From Acidimicrobiia bacterium (GTDB lineage Bacteria; Actinomycetota; Acidimicrobiia; Spongiisociales; UBA11373), in the NCBI GenBank assembly GCA_030584185.1, contig CP129495.1:434001-498000 (forward strand): DNA of 64,000 nucleotides, given 5' to 3'. The notes under the pieces were generated by a model. The model did no database searches and was not told the origin of the DNA. It was given only the letters and a program-made list of their open reading frames with translations. Every line of letters begins with the position of its first letter. Position 1 is the stretch's first letter. A program made the position numbers and the translations under genes. This document shows positions 16,175 through 23,955 of the stretch, piece after piece.

Positions 16175-16576
16175 GTGGTGGTAGCTATCACTCCCGGGGC
16201 CATTCAACTCGGCGCGGTTGGTCTCCTTGTTTTCGGGGTCCTAGCACTCGTGCGCGCGCAGCGATCAGAGTTCCGTTCGCTACCACTCGCCGGTCTAGGG
16301 TCTCTGCTCGCAACCCTTGGCGCCGGAACCGCCTGGCGAGCACTGACGGCGCGTAGCTCGGTTGGAGGCCCCCTATGGGCTTCGATTAGGGACGTCTACC
16401 GGAGCATGTTCGACTCCTGGTTGTACGTGTTCGTGGTCGGCTCGTCTGCCGCCTTGCTCTGGGTTGTCGTGGCGGGGCTCATATTTCACAAGTGGTCCGT
16501 TCGGTCGACTGTCGCGACACTTATAGGCTCCCTCGTGGGATCTATGTCAATGGGGCTACTGGACTCCTCCATCTGA
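16175..16576 (+). CDS. Small multi-helix membrane protein, unknown function
   Basis: 133 residues with about four membrane helices: GAIQLGAVGLLVFGVLALV (8-26), LPLAGLGSLLATLGAGTAW (36-54), WLYVFVVGSSAALLWVVVAG (about 82-101) and VATLIGSLVGSMSMGLL (about 113-129). The GTG at 16175 is supported by TAGCAT at 16163-16168, a -10 box 6 nt upstream (leaderless). Base composition is visibly less GC-rich than in flanking operons, which together with the IS3 on its left suggests acquired DNA. No family recognised. Confidence 0.6.
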   Translation: MVVAITPGAIQLGAVGLLVFGVLALVRAQRSEFRSLPLAGLGSLLATLGAGTAWRALTARSSVGGPLWASIRDVYRSMFDSWLYVFVVGSSAALLWVVVAGLIFHKWSVRSTVATLIGSLVGSMSMGLLDSSI

Positions 16577-16691
16577 CCTTGTGGCGACAGCGAGGCGAAC
16601 GCGCCGGATCTCCCTTGCGGTTAGAGACCCTTGTCCGAGGAGCTGAGCGGCCGTCGGCTCCGGTGGGCAGGCACGCGCACCACACTGGGTG

Positions 16692-16697
16692 TACCAT
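16692..16697 (+). promoter_or_regulatory. Putative -10 box (TACCAT) of a leaderless promoter
   Basis: TACCAT fits TANNNT and ends 6 nt before the ATG at 16704. It supports that ATG over the GTG at 16689, which would overlap the box. Confidence 0.45.
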
Positions 16698-16703
16698 CCA
16701 GGT

Positions 16704-17861
16704 ATGGGCGACCCCCGAAGGCCGAGGCCCGAACAGACGGTCAATCCGAGCGAGTGCCCCTCCAATGCTGATGAGGGCCATTCGGCCTCGTGGCACTGGC
16801 CGTTACTGGTGTTGGCCGTATCCGTGTTCTCGATAGGTTTGGGCTTCTTCGCGTCGCGGGCGGTTGCCTATCCCCTGCGGTCAGGTACCTACTGCACTGG
16901 CGTTTCGAGTCTCGGGTACAACTTCGCAGGGAGTGGCTGGACAACTGACCTGCAGGCCTACTTCACGTCTGGAGCAACTCATTGGGACGCCGTCAGGAAC
17001 CCATTTGGTGGCACCTTCACATCGTCATACACGGGCGGCGCAATAGAGATATTCGTAGTGGACCTTCCTGGGAAGGTGGGTACTACGAACTGCGACATCT
17101 TCGGCAACCTCCACGACATAAGTATTGACCCGGCAGGTCTATCAATAGATGACTTCATCGGCGTGGCCGCCCATGAAGTCGGACATGCCCATGGACTCGG
17201 TCACACAGGTCCCACCGACAGCTTCGATTCGTCGATCTCAACGATGACCGACGCTTGTGGGCTGGGCGGTGCTCCCTATGGGACGTTCCGGTTCCTGGAG
17301 CAGGACGACTACGCAAACCTCGCGTCCCATTTCGGCGACAATGCGCATGCCAACGCGAGCTTCGAGAACGGCTTCAGTTTCTGGGGAAGTGGGGGTGGCG
17401 CTTCAGTCACCGCCGTGAGCTCCGGTGGCACGGACGGACCCCGATACGCTCGCGTCTTCGGCTACGGCGGGTACATCTACCAGACGGTGAGGATCACGGA
17501 CCCACCTTCGAGCTTGACTGCGCGAGTCAACTACAAGAGGTACTTCTCAACGAGTTCGGGCACCATCTACCTCGCAATGTATGGCCGACAGGTGTCCTAC
17601 GGCTCGGAGCCTGAGGGATGCAGCTATCACAACGGCTGGAACCTGAACGCGCCCCAGTTCCCAAACGGCACCAGCTTCGTGTTCCAGAAGGGTCTGACCG
17701 TGACACCAGGAACCAGCTGGACCTATAGCACCACCTCCTCGTGGACGTCGGTAGGTAGTTGGCAGGGGGCTGACGTCAGAATCTATGTTTACAACTACAT
17801 GACGATGGCGGGCAACCCAACGTATGTCTCTATCGACCACACCCGAACCCGGATACCGTAG
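16704..17861 (+). CDS. Secreted matrixin-like zinc metalloprotease
   Basis: 385 residues. A cytoplasmic N-terminus of about 30 residues leads to a membrane helix (WPLLVLAVSVFSIGLGFFA, about 33-51). The catalytic motif is HEVGHAHGLGH (about 160-170), the extended HExxHxxGxxH of metzincins, with three His zinc ligands and the catalytic Glu. STMTDACG after it supplies the Met-turn. The C-terminal 200 residues are beta-rich (FENGFSFWGSGGGASVTAV and onward), like a carbohydrate-binding or adhesion module. It should cleave proteins outside the cell. The start is set by the -10 box at 16692. It probably belongs to the same transferred segment as its two neighbours. Confidence 0.8.
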   Translation: MGDPRRPRPEQTVNPSECPSNADEGHSASWHWPLLVLAVSVFSIGLGFFASRAVAYPLRSGTYCTGVSSLGYNFAGSGWTTDLQAYFTSGATHWDAVRNPFGGTFTSSYTGGAIEIFVVDLPGKVGTTNCDIFGNLHDISIDPAGLSIDDFIGVAAHEVGHAHGLGHTGPTDSFDSSISTMTDACGLGGAPYGTFRFLEQDDYANLASHFGDNAHANASFENGFSFWGSGGGASVTAVSSGGTDGPRYARVFGYGGYIYQTVRITDPPSSLTARVNYKRYFSTSSGTIYLAMYGRQVSYGSEPEGCSYHNGWNLNAPQFPNGTSFVFQKGLTVTPGTSWTYSTTSSWTSVGSWQGADVRIYVYNYMTMAGNPTYVSIDHTRTRIP

Positions 17862-17879
17862 AGGGTAGAGGAGATCCCG

Positions 17880-19052
17880 GTGCCGTTCTCACGAAGAAAG
17901 ACTGTGGTGGGAGCCGTTGCGGCGGCAGGTTTCGTGGTCGGGTTGGCGGCTGGAGTCGCTCTGTACATGGGTGGGGGAGAGAATGCGATCGAGGTCGGAG
18001 CGCCTGCAGGACTCCCGCGTGTCCTCCGTACCGGCGATTCGTTGGTCGTTGTCGAGGGCGTCTCCCTGATTGGGATCGAACAGGACGAGGTGGCTGCCTA
18101 TCTCGTCGCCGATGTGACCATAAGCGAGGTGCTCTTCACCGCGCCATACGCGTCGCAAGGCATGCTGCATGATGACTACCCAAGCCCCCCTGTAATAGGC
18201 AAAGGTCGCCTTCGCGTTTACGAGCCTCTCGGATCAGTCCGTGACGGAGCGGCCGATGCCGTCGGACGACTGGCCGGCCTAGCCGATGACCAGACTCGGT
18301 TGGTCCTACTTCTTGGGTATTGGGCCCCCGGCCTATATCCGGACTGGCCTGCTGAATGGGGCGTGGAGTGGGTCGGCACTACCGATAGCAGGGGTTCCAT
18401 TGACTTCCTGAGCACTGCCGACAGCGATCAGGCGCAAGTCATGGCCCGCGATCTGGAAGCAGCAGGTCGAGGAGGCGATCCATTCTCGACCGATGTCGAG
18501 AAGCTTGAGGCATGGTTCGCCGAGATAGCCATCGAACGTGGCGGCGGATCAAAGGGTCCGATGCAAGTCGCTTTTGAACTTGCGACGCGCGTCGACCCGT
18601 ATGCCGATTGGTATGCGGCAGAGCCAACGCAGCGCGCTCTTGACCCGGAGTCCGTACCCCCTGAGGTGTTCGACGGCCTTCTAGAGGTGGTGGTCTTTGT
18701 CGAAGTCGAGGAGAGTGCGAGGCTCGAAGGGCAGTACCTTGCGGTCTTGAGCGACCTCGGTGTTCTGCACATAGCTTATCTTTCGGGCGGAACCCACCCA
18801 GCCACTGTGTTCACGGACGCAGTCGGCGACTGGCGAGTCGTGATTACCGACGACCTGTCGCAGCTGGGAACGTCTACAGCCATCGCCGTTATCGACGCGA
18901 GCGAGTTCAGCCCTGAGCGGGGTCTATCGGTACTCGTCACCAAAGAGACCGAGGGCGAGTGGAGAGTATCTTCTCGATCCCTGGGATCTAGCGAGCTGTC
19001 GGGCGTGATCGCAGATTGGCTGGGGCGTCAAAGTTCGACGCCCAGCCCCTAA
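17880..19052 (+). CDS. Membrane-anchored secreted protein of unknown function
   Basis: 390 residues with a signal-anchor at about 9-30 (VGAVAAAGFVVGLAAGVALY) and an extracytoplasmic remainder. The GTG start is supported by GAGGGTAGAGGAG at about 17861-17873. Acidic and beta-rich stretches recur (LLEVVVFVEVEESARLEGQY), but no catalytic motif or known fold was recognised. The start lies 18 nt after the protease stop, so it is probably co-transcribed and may be a substrate, inhibitor or helper of the protease. Confidence 0.65.
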   Translation: MPFSRRKTVVGAVAAAGFVVGLAAGVALYMGGGENAIEVGAPAGLPRVLRTGDSLVVVEGVSLIGIEQDEVAAYLVADVTISEVLFTAPYASQGMLHDDYPSPPVIGKGRLRVYEPLGSVRDGAADAVGRLAGLADDQTRLVLLLGYWAPGLYPDWPAEWGVEWVGTTDSRGSIDFLSTADSDQAQVMARDLEAAGRGGDPFSTDVEKLEAWFAEIAIERGGGSKGPMQVAFELATRVDPYADWYAAEPTQRALDPESVPPEVFDGLLEVVVFVEVEESARLEGQYLAVLSDLGVLHIAYLSGGTHPATVFTDAVGDWRVVITDDLSQLGTSTAIAVIDASEFSPERGLSVLVTKETEGEWRVSSRSLGSSELSGVIADWLGRQSSTPSP

Positions 19053-19164
19053 GCTTCACTCTTGGATGCGATGACTATTCGGGTAGCTATCGCAGCCTCG
19101 CTCGCATTTTGATTGCGTGTGGGGCTTGCCGCTCTGTCGGGGTCAAGCCGCGCCACGCCTTGGT

Positions 19165-19182
19165 GTGTTGTCGTAACAACAC
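19165..19182 (-). terminator. Small hairpin downstream of tRNA-Val
   Basis: GTGTTG (19165-19170) and CAACAC (19177-19182) form a 6-bp stem with a 6-nt loop, 4 nt beyond the CCA end of the minus-strand tRNA. It may end tRNA transcription or mark processing; it is short. Confidence 0.3.
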
Positions 19183-19186
19183 CGGT

Positions 19187-19263
19187 TGGTGGGCGCTGAG
19201 GGACTCGAACCCCCGGCCTCTTCCTTGTAAGGGAAGCGCTCTGGCCAGCTGAGCTAAGCGCCC
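19187..19263 (-). tRNA. tRNA-Val (anticodon TAC)
   Basis: On the minus strand GGGCGCT (5') pairs with AGCGCCC (3'). The D-arm is GCTC...GAGC, the anticodon stem CTTCC/GGAAG encloses CTTACAA with anticodon TAC (reads GUA), and the T-arm loop is TTCGAGT. CCA is encoded at 19187-19189. Its 3' end faces the IS3/protease segment, an orientation often used by integrating elements. Confidence 0.95.
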
Positions 19264-19347
19264 GTGTCCCCAGGCTACCGGCAGATAAGCCGGTCACGGG
19301 TCGCCGCCAACTGGACCGCCGGAACGTCATTCCGACACGGACGCCGG

Positions 19348-20142
19348 TCAGGATCCGGGTATCGCCAACAACGCCCCCTGGGGCACCTGTCGGGGGACGG
19401 AAGTCGCCTGAACGATCCCCAGCTCGTCGACCGAGGCGGTGGTGTTGTCGCAGCCGCCCTCGCTTCTCGACTGGTAGTTGACCCGAACCCGGGCCGGCCG
19501 CAGTTGTCGTCCCGCCTGGTCGACCGCCCGCAGGTCCGACCACCGGACCGCAACACCGGGATGCTCACATCGGGCGAACGACTCGGTCCACACCATCGGT
19601 GTGGCGAGGTAGGCGCCGTCGGTGTACAGGTCGCGCACCACGGTCTCCCTGCCCGACTCGACATCGGTGATGCTCCCCCGCCAGGCGTGCACCTCCGGGG
19701 GCGAGTCGGGGGAAGGCGCCACCCGCAGGAGATACCGACGCCCCGGCTCCCACGGGAACTGCCTGGTGTTCGGATCGGACCGAAGGCCCGGCAGAGACGA
19801 CTCACTCCCCCTGAGCGTCGCGCCGTGGTCGCCGGGGGCGTACCCGCCCCAGTTGGCGGCGGTACATCCGCGATGGCGACGGTTCCACTGCAAGCCCAGA
19901 TGGGCGCCGCCACGCAAGGTTCGCTCGCTGGCAAAGCTCACCTGAAGTGCCCAGAAGTAGGTCCTGCGCACGGCCGGGGGCTGCAGCACCTCCAGGGTGG
20001 CCGACACCTCGATCAGCGGCACCTGTGGCAGCTCCCAGGCGAGATGCAGCGACGAGGCGCCGTTGCGGCTCGACGGCTCTCCGGACACCCGCTCTCGGGC
20101 GGTGACGGCGGATCGAACGCGGCGCCACATGTCACCGATCAT
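19348..20142 (-). CDS. Hypothetical beta-rich protein coupled to the coiled-coil hydrolase
   Basis: 264 residues. The ATG at 20142 overlaps the stop of the upstream gene (ATGA). No signal peptide is clear (begins MIGDMWRRVRSAV). Alternating hydrophobic strands (SSLHLAWELPQVPLIEVSAT, RTYFWALQVSFASE) and Trp/Gly-rich segments (GLQWNRRHRGCTAANWGGY) suggest a beta-sandwich, such as a lectin-like or ligand-binding domain. No family is assigned. Tight coupling implies a function together with the peptidoglycan protein upstream. Confidence 0.65.
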   Translation of the reverse strand: MIGDMWRRVRSAVTARERVSGEPSSRNGASSLHLAWELPQVPLIEVSATLEVLQPPAVRRTYFWALQVSFASERTLRGGAHLGLQWNRRHRGCTAANWGGYAPGDHGATLRGSESSLPGLRSDPNTRQFPWEPGRRYLLRVAPSPDSPPEVHAWRGSITDVESGRETVVRDLYTDGAYLATPMVWTESFARCEHPGVAVRWSDLRAVDQAGRQLRPARVRVNYQSRSEGGCDNTTASVDELGIVQATSVPRQVPQGALLAIPGS

Positions 20143-21431
20143 GGCGGGCTCTGCTGGCTGGCCCAGGGGTGGACCCACGAGTTGGAGTAGATCCCGGGAT
20201 ACCGGGCGCACGACCAGTGGCCCCACGGGTTCGGTCCCTTGCCCCACGCCGAGTAGCCGTACCCCGAATTGGCGTACTTCTCCCAGTTGAACTCCGGCCA
20301 CACCGCCGGGCTGATCGCCCCCCCATTGCGGTTGCCGAGCAGGGTCTCGCGCGACTCCCAGACCAGGAGGGCGGCGACGATCGCGTTGTGCTCCGGGTTG
20401 AGGATGTCGGCATCCGCCGGCAGGTTCGGCGCCTTGTCCGAGTGGTAGGCCCGCACCCGGTCGACGCGGCTCTGCCAGTAGTACGGGTGGTTCTGGAACA
20501 GCCCGGCGGTGCCGCTGCGCGAGTTCACGGCATAGGGCACGCCGTTGCTCTCGCACGCCATCACCGCCATAGCGTTGTCCACCTGTGATCCGACGCAGAA
20601 CTCGGTCCCGTTGCGAGTGGCGCACTTGGTCTGGGCCAGGCCCCACGACTGGAACACGGACGTCACCATCGGCCGCCACTGTTCGACGCCGGCAGTGGGC
20701 ACGTAGCCGTAGTCGGGCGTGGTGGTCGTCGTGGTCGAGGCCGGCGTAGACGCCTGCGTGGTAGTGGTGAGCTGAGATGCCAGCAGCTCCTCCTGGCGCC
20801 GCAGCTCCTCCTCCTCGGCGGCTCGGCGCGCCTCCTCCTGCGCCTGCCAGGTGCTGCGCAACTCGGTGACGCGACCACGGGCGGTCTCGACGGCGGCGGT
20901 ACGGGCGGCGGCCTCCTCCTGGAGTGGACCGAGACGGCTCCTCTCCTCGGCGAGTCGCTGTTCCGCCGAGGCGAGCAGGTCGCCCAGATCGTTGGTCGAG
21001 ACCACCAAGCGGTTGAGCAGGTCACGGTCCCCCTCACCGATGGCGGCCAGGTAGGCGAGTCGGGCGGAGAACGAGGCCACGTCGGTGACCACTATCGGGG
21101 TGCTGCCGCCGGCGGTCATGTACATGGCGGCGATCCGCGTCCGGATCGCCGAGTCCTGATAGTCGATGGAGGCGATCCCCTCACTGCGGCGTTCCCCCAG
21201 CCGCAGCATGGTGGCCTGGAGCCTCGCCACCGCCTGCTCGGTCTCCTCGATGGCGCGCCGCGTCTCGGCGAGCCGGGCCTCGGCCTGCCTCGCCTCGGCC
21301 TCGGCGGCGGCGATGTCGTCGAGGGTGACGGTCTTGGCGGAGGCGGTACCGGCCGAGAGCAGCCCTCCCGCCATGAGTGCCAGGACGATCGTGGCGGCGA
21401 GCCGCCGCCTCCGGCGGTTCGGGGCGTTCAT
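20139..21431 (-). CDS. Secreted coiled-coil protein with transglycosylase-like domain
   Basis: 430 residues. A signal peptide (about 1-32) precedes a long coiled coil (about 38-225, heptads rich in Ala, Glu, Leu and Arg) like the N-termini of PcsB/CwlO/RipC hydrolases. A Thr-rich linker (about 222-242) leads to a lysozyme-like C-terminal domain with MACESNGVPYAVNSRSGTAG and GLFQNH; the Glu in CESNG is the likely catalytic acid. It would cut, or regulate cutting of, wall glycan, perhaps controlled by the coiled coil as in FtsEX-linked hydrolases. TAGGAT (minus strand, 21445-21440) ends 8 nt before the ATG, a probable leaderless -10 box. Confidence 0.82.
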   Translation of the reverse strand: MNAPNRRRRRLAATIVLALMAGGLLSAGTASAKTVTLDDIAAAEAEARQAEARLAETRRAIEETEQAVARLQATMLRLGERRSEGIASIDYQDSAIRTRIAAMYMTAGGSTPIVVTDVASFSARLAYLAAIGEGDRDLLNRLVVSTNDLGDLLASAEQRLAEERSRLGPLQEEAAARTAAVETARGRVTELRSTWQAQEEARRAAEEEELRRQEELLASQLTTTTQASTPASTTTTTTPDYGYVPTAGVEQWRPMVTSVFQSWGLAQTKCATRNGTEFCVGSQVDNAMAVMACESNGVPYAVNSRSGTAGLFQNHPYYWQSRVDRVRAYHSDKAPNLPADADILNPEHNAIVAALLVWESRETLLGNRNGGAISPAVWPEFNWEKYANSGYGYSAWGKGPNPWGHWSCARYPGIYSNSWVHPWASQQSPP

Positions 21432-21439
21432 CGACGCCG

Positions 21440-21445
21440 ATCCTA
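21440..21445 (-). promoter_or_regulatory. Putative -10 box (TAGGAT) of a leaderless promoter
   Basis: Reading on the minus strand, TAGGAT lies 8 nt before the ATG at 21431. No Shine-Dalgarno is seen for that gene. Confidence 0.42.
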
Positions 21446-21551
21446 TTCGTACCCGGGAGACACGGTTCGGGTGATTCCCGCGGCGAGCAATCTCACCACC
21501 TTCTCATCGGAATCCAGGCCGGTAGCGACCGGGGCCGGTCAAGATGCCCAC

Positions 21552-22268
21552 ATGTCATTCAAGAAGAAGCTGATCGTCACTTCGGGCGCGACTCTCGGCG
21601 TGATCCTGGTCGCCGGGTTCGCCGCCTGGTGGTTCCTGCTCCGCTCCGACGCCCCGCCGCCGGTGGATCTGGGGGAGGCGGTTGCGGCGGCCACCTCGAC
21701 CACCGTTCCCGGGGCGCCGGCCGAATCGAGCAGCCCTGACGGCGTCGAAGGACCCTGGTCCATATCGCCCGGCTCGTTCGCCGGCTACCGCGTCCAGGAG
21801 GAGCTGGTGAGGGTGGGCTTCACCACGGCGGCAGGTCGCACCGAGGACGTGACCGGATCACTGACAATTGAGGGCGGAGAGGTCACGGAGGTCGAGGTCG
21901 AGGTCGACGTGACCACGCTCACCAGCGACTCGAGCCGCCGCGACCGATCCCTGCGCGATCAGGCGCTGGAGACCGACCTCTTCCCCACCGCCTCCTTCGT
22001 GTTGGTGGAGCCGGTGACTCTCCCTGCCGAGGCCGAGTCGGGCGATCCGTTCGCCATCCCCGCCGTCGGCGATCTGACCATCCACGGCGTCACCAACCGG
22101 GTGACGATCGACTTGGAGGCCCAGTTGGTGGGAGACGTGATCATCGTGGTCGGATCGACCCCGATCGTGTTCGCCGACTACGACGTCGCGACGCCGTCGG
22201 CGCTGGCGGTGCTCTCGATAGAAGACAACGGGATCATGGAGTTCCAGTTGACCTTCGCCCGGGGGTGA
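21552..22268 (+). CDS. YceI-family membrane-anchored protein
   Basis: 238 residues from the ATG at 21552 (MSFKKKLIV). One N-terminal membrane helix (about 9-28), a Ser/Thr/Pro linker, then a YceI lipocalin-like barrel: GPWSISPGSFAGYRVQEEL, VTGSLTIEGGEVTEVEVEVD, SSRRDRSLRDQALETDLFPT and VGDLTIHGVTNRVTIDLEA. YceI proteins bind amphiphilic lipids such as polyprenoids, and the domain here would lie outside the membrane. Only 2 nt separate its stop from the stop of the convergent EamA gene. Confidence 0.88.
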   Translation: MSFKKKLIVTSGATLGVILVAGFAAWWFLLRSDAPPPVDLGEAVAAATSTTVPGAPAESSSPDGVEGPWSISPGSFAGYRVQEELVRVGFTTAAGRTEDVTGSLTIEGGEVTEVEVEVDVTTLTSDSSRRDRSLRDQALETDLFPTASFVLVEPVTLPAEAESGDPFAIPAVGDLTIHGVTNRVTIDLEAQLVGDVIIVVGSTPIVFADYDVATPSALAVLSIEDNGIMEFQLTFARG

Positions 22269-22270
22269 CG

Positions 22271-23197
22271 TCAGGCCGGTTCGATGCCGGCCATCGGCTT
22301 GCGTGTCCGCCGGCGCTGCGCCGCCCCCACCAGGCCGACCCCGAGCAGGATGATCGGCAGCCCGACGATGGTCCACCCGCCGATCACCTCGTCGCCGAGT
22401 GTCACCCCGAGGAGTACCGCCACGACCGGGTTCACGTAGGCGTAGGAGGTGGCGACGGCCGGACGCGTCGTGGCCAGCAGGTAGGCGTATGCGGTGTAGG
22501 CGAAGAGGGATCCGAACACCGCCAGGTAGACCAGGGCCAGTACCGATCGAAGCGTCGGGGTCCCGCCGAGCCGCTCCCCCCGGGCGAGCCCGACCAGGGC
22601 GAGGGCCATGCCGCCGGTGAGCATCTGGGTTGCAGACGCCATCAGCCCCTTCGGCATCCGCATCCGGCCCGCCAGCACCGAGCCGAACGCCCACAGAAAC
22701 GGTGACAGGACCATCAACAGGGTGCCCAGGGGCGACCCCCGAAAGTCGCCCTCGCGGCTGAGCAGGACCACCCCGGCGAGGCCCACCAGGAGACCGGCCC
22801 ACTCCAAGCGGTCCGGCCAGCGGCCGAACACCCCACTCCACAGGGCCGCCCACAGGGGCATCACCGCCACGGCGGAGGCGACCAGGCCGGACCCCACCCC
22901 GTTGTCCTCGGCCACCGCCACCAGGCCGAGGCCGCCGATGAACAGCACCGTCCCCACCAGGGCCGAGTTGCGCCACTCGACTGCGTCGGGATGGGAACGG
23001 CCGCGGGCCCGGGCGATGGCGTAGAGGGCGGCGCCGGCGACCACCAGCCGGATCCCGTTCATGAGGAACGGCGGGAACGACTCCAGCCCGTACTTGATCG
23101 CCAGGTAGGTAGAGCCCCACACCACATAGACCAGGAAGAGGGAGGCGGCGACCAAAGCGGTTCGGGACCCTTCGGGTGTGTCGGTGCTCGGTGCCAT
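22271..23197 (-). CDS. EamA/DMT-family permease (YedA-like)
   Basis: 308 residues with about ten membrane helices in two EamA halves. FLVYVVWGSTYLAIKYGLESFPP is split over the first helix and carries the WGSTYLAIK signature of the YedA/RhaT-like exporters, and the second half ends SYAYVNPVVAVLLGVTLGDE. The ATG at 23197 puts this signature about 24-32 residues from the start, as in relatives; an upstream ATG at 23230 is possible. Such carriers export amino acids, drugs or metabolites across the membrane; substrate unknown. Confidence 0.88.
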   Translation of the reverse strand: MAPSTDTPEGSRTALVAASLFLVYVVWGSTYLAIKYGLESFPPFLMNGIRLVVAGAALYAIARARGRSHPDAVEWRNSALVGTVLFIGGLGLVAVAEDNGVGSGLVASAVAVMPLWAALWSGVFGRWPDRLEWAGLLVGLAGVVLLSREGDFRGSPLGTLLMVLSPFLWAFGSVLAGRMRMPKGLMASATQMLTGGMALALVGLARGERLGGTPTLRSVLALVYLAVFGSLFAYTAYAYLLATTRPAVATSYAYVNPVVAVLLGVTLGDEVIGGWTIVGLPIILLGVGLVGAAQRRRTRKPMAGIEPA

Positions 23198-23288
23198 CTT
23201 CCGTTCGGGTCGTCGATGGCATTCTGCCACCGCGGTGAAATCGTCACCCGCTCAAGACCACGCAGCGTGGTGCCGATGAATACTTATC

Positions 23289-23918
23289 GTGTTCAAGCGT
23301 ACCGTCACCGCCCTGGTCGTCCTGGTCGCCATCCTTATGGGAATGGCTGCCCCGGCGATGGCCAATGTGACGAGGCGCGCCGAGGGGCTCACCATCTCCG
23401 GGGAGCCGACAATCGACGAGGCCTCCGAGATCTCGCACCAGTGGTCTCGCATCCACCTCTTCTTCCCGGCGGCCGCAGCCTGCGTGCCACCGGTCTCCGT
23501 GGTGGTGGTCGACAGGGCCGAGGACGCCTGGGCCAGCGGCAAGGTGTCCGGCATCGCCGCCTTCTATCGGCGGTCCGAGCAGACCGTGTTCGTCGAGCAC
23601 GGCAAGGTGCGCGCCGAGCACCTGATCCACGAGTTCGCCCACCACCTCGACCTCTCCTGCGGCTTCAACGAAGGCGGCCTCGGTGCCGAGTTCCTCGGGG
23701 CTCAGGGGTTCGCCGCCGACCAGCAGTGGACCCAGGGATCGACCTGGGGCCGGGTGCCGGCCGAGCACTTCGCCGAGGCCGTGGTCGGATTCATGGGGAT
23801 CGACTCGGTGGACCTGCCGGTGTCCTCGGCCGCCTTCGCCCTGGTTCGCCGCTTCGCCATCTGGGGCGCCGGTGGGAACGAGGCGGCTGCGGCGCCGCTC
23901 TCCGAGCCGCGGAACTGA
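23289..23918 (+). CDS. Secreted zincin-like protein (HEFAHH)
   Basis: 209 residues. The signal peptide (about 1-26) ends AMA-N. HLIHEFAHHLDLSCGFNEGG holds an HExxH motif (about 117-121), and the later AEHFAEAVVGFMG supplies a downstream Glu as third ligand, as in small gluzincin-like proteases (compare the E-x-x-A-E segment of such folds). Two Cys (about 65 and 126) may form a disulfide. No pro-domain is seen. The GTG start is the only one before the signal peptide. It opens the cell-surface cluster and may process the CAP or LPNTG proteins encoded next to it; this is inference. Confidence 0.65.
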   Translation: MFKRTVTALVVLVAILMGMAAPAMANVTRRAEGLTISGEPTIDEASEISHQWSRIHLFFPAAAACVPPVSVVVVDRAEDAWASGKVSGIAAFYRRSEQTVFVEHGKVRAEHLIHEFAHHLDLSCGFNEGGLGAEFLGAQGFAADQQWTQGSTWGRVPAEHFAEAVVGFMGIDSVDLPVSSAAFALVRRFAIWGAGGNEAAAAPLSEPRN

Positions 23919-23955
23919 AGTTCATGACCCGGGCTGGGGTACCCTGCGGCCCCAG

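Noticed and set aside
19165-19263. Attachment-site repeat of the tRNA-Val 3' end near 16.1 kb
   Set aside because: No second copy of the tRNA end was found by eye to the left, so an att pair cannot be claimed.
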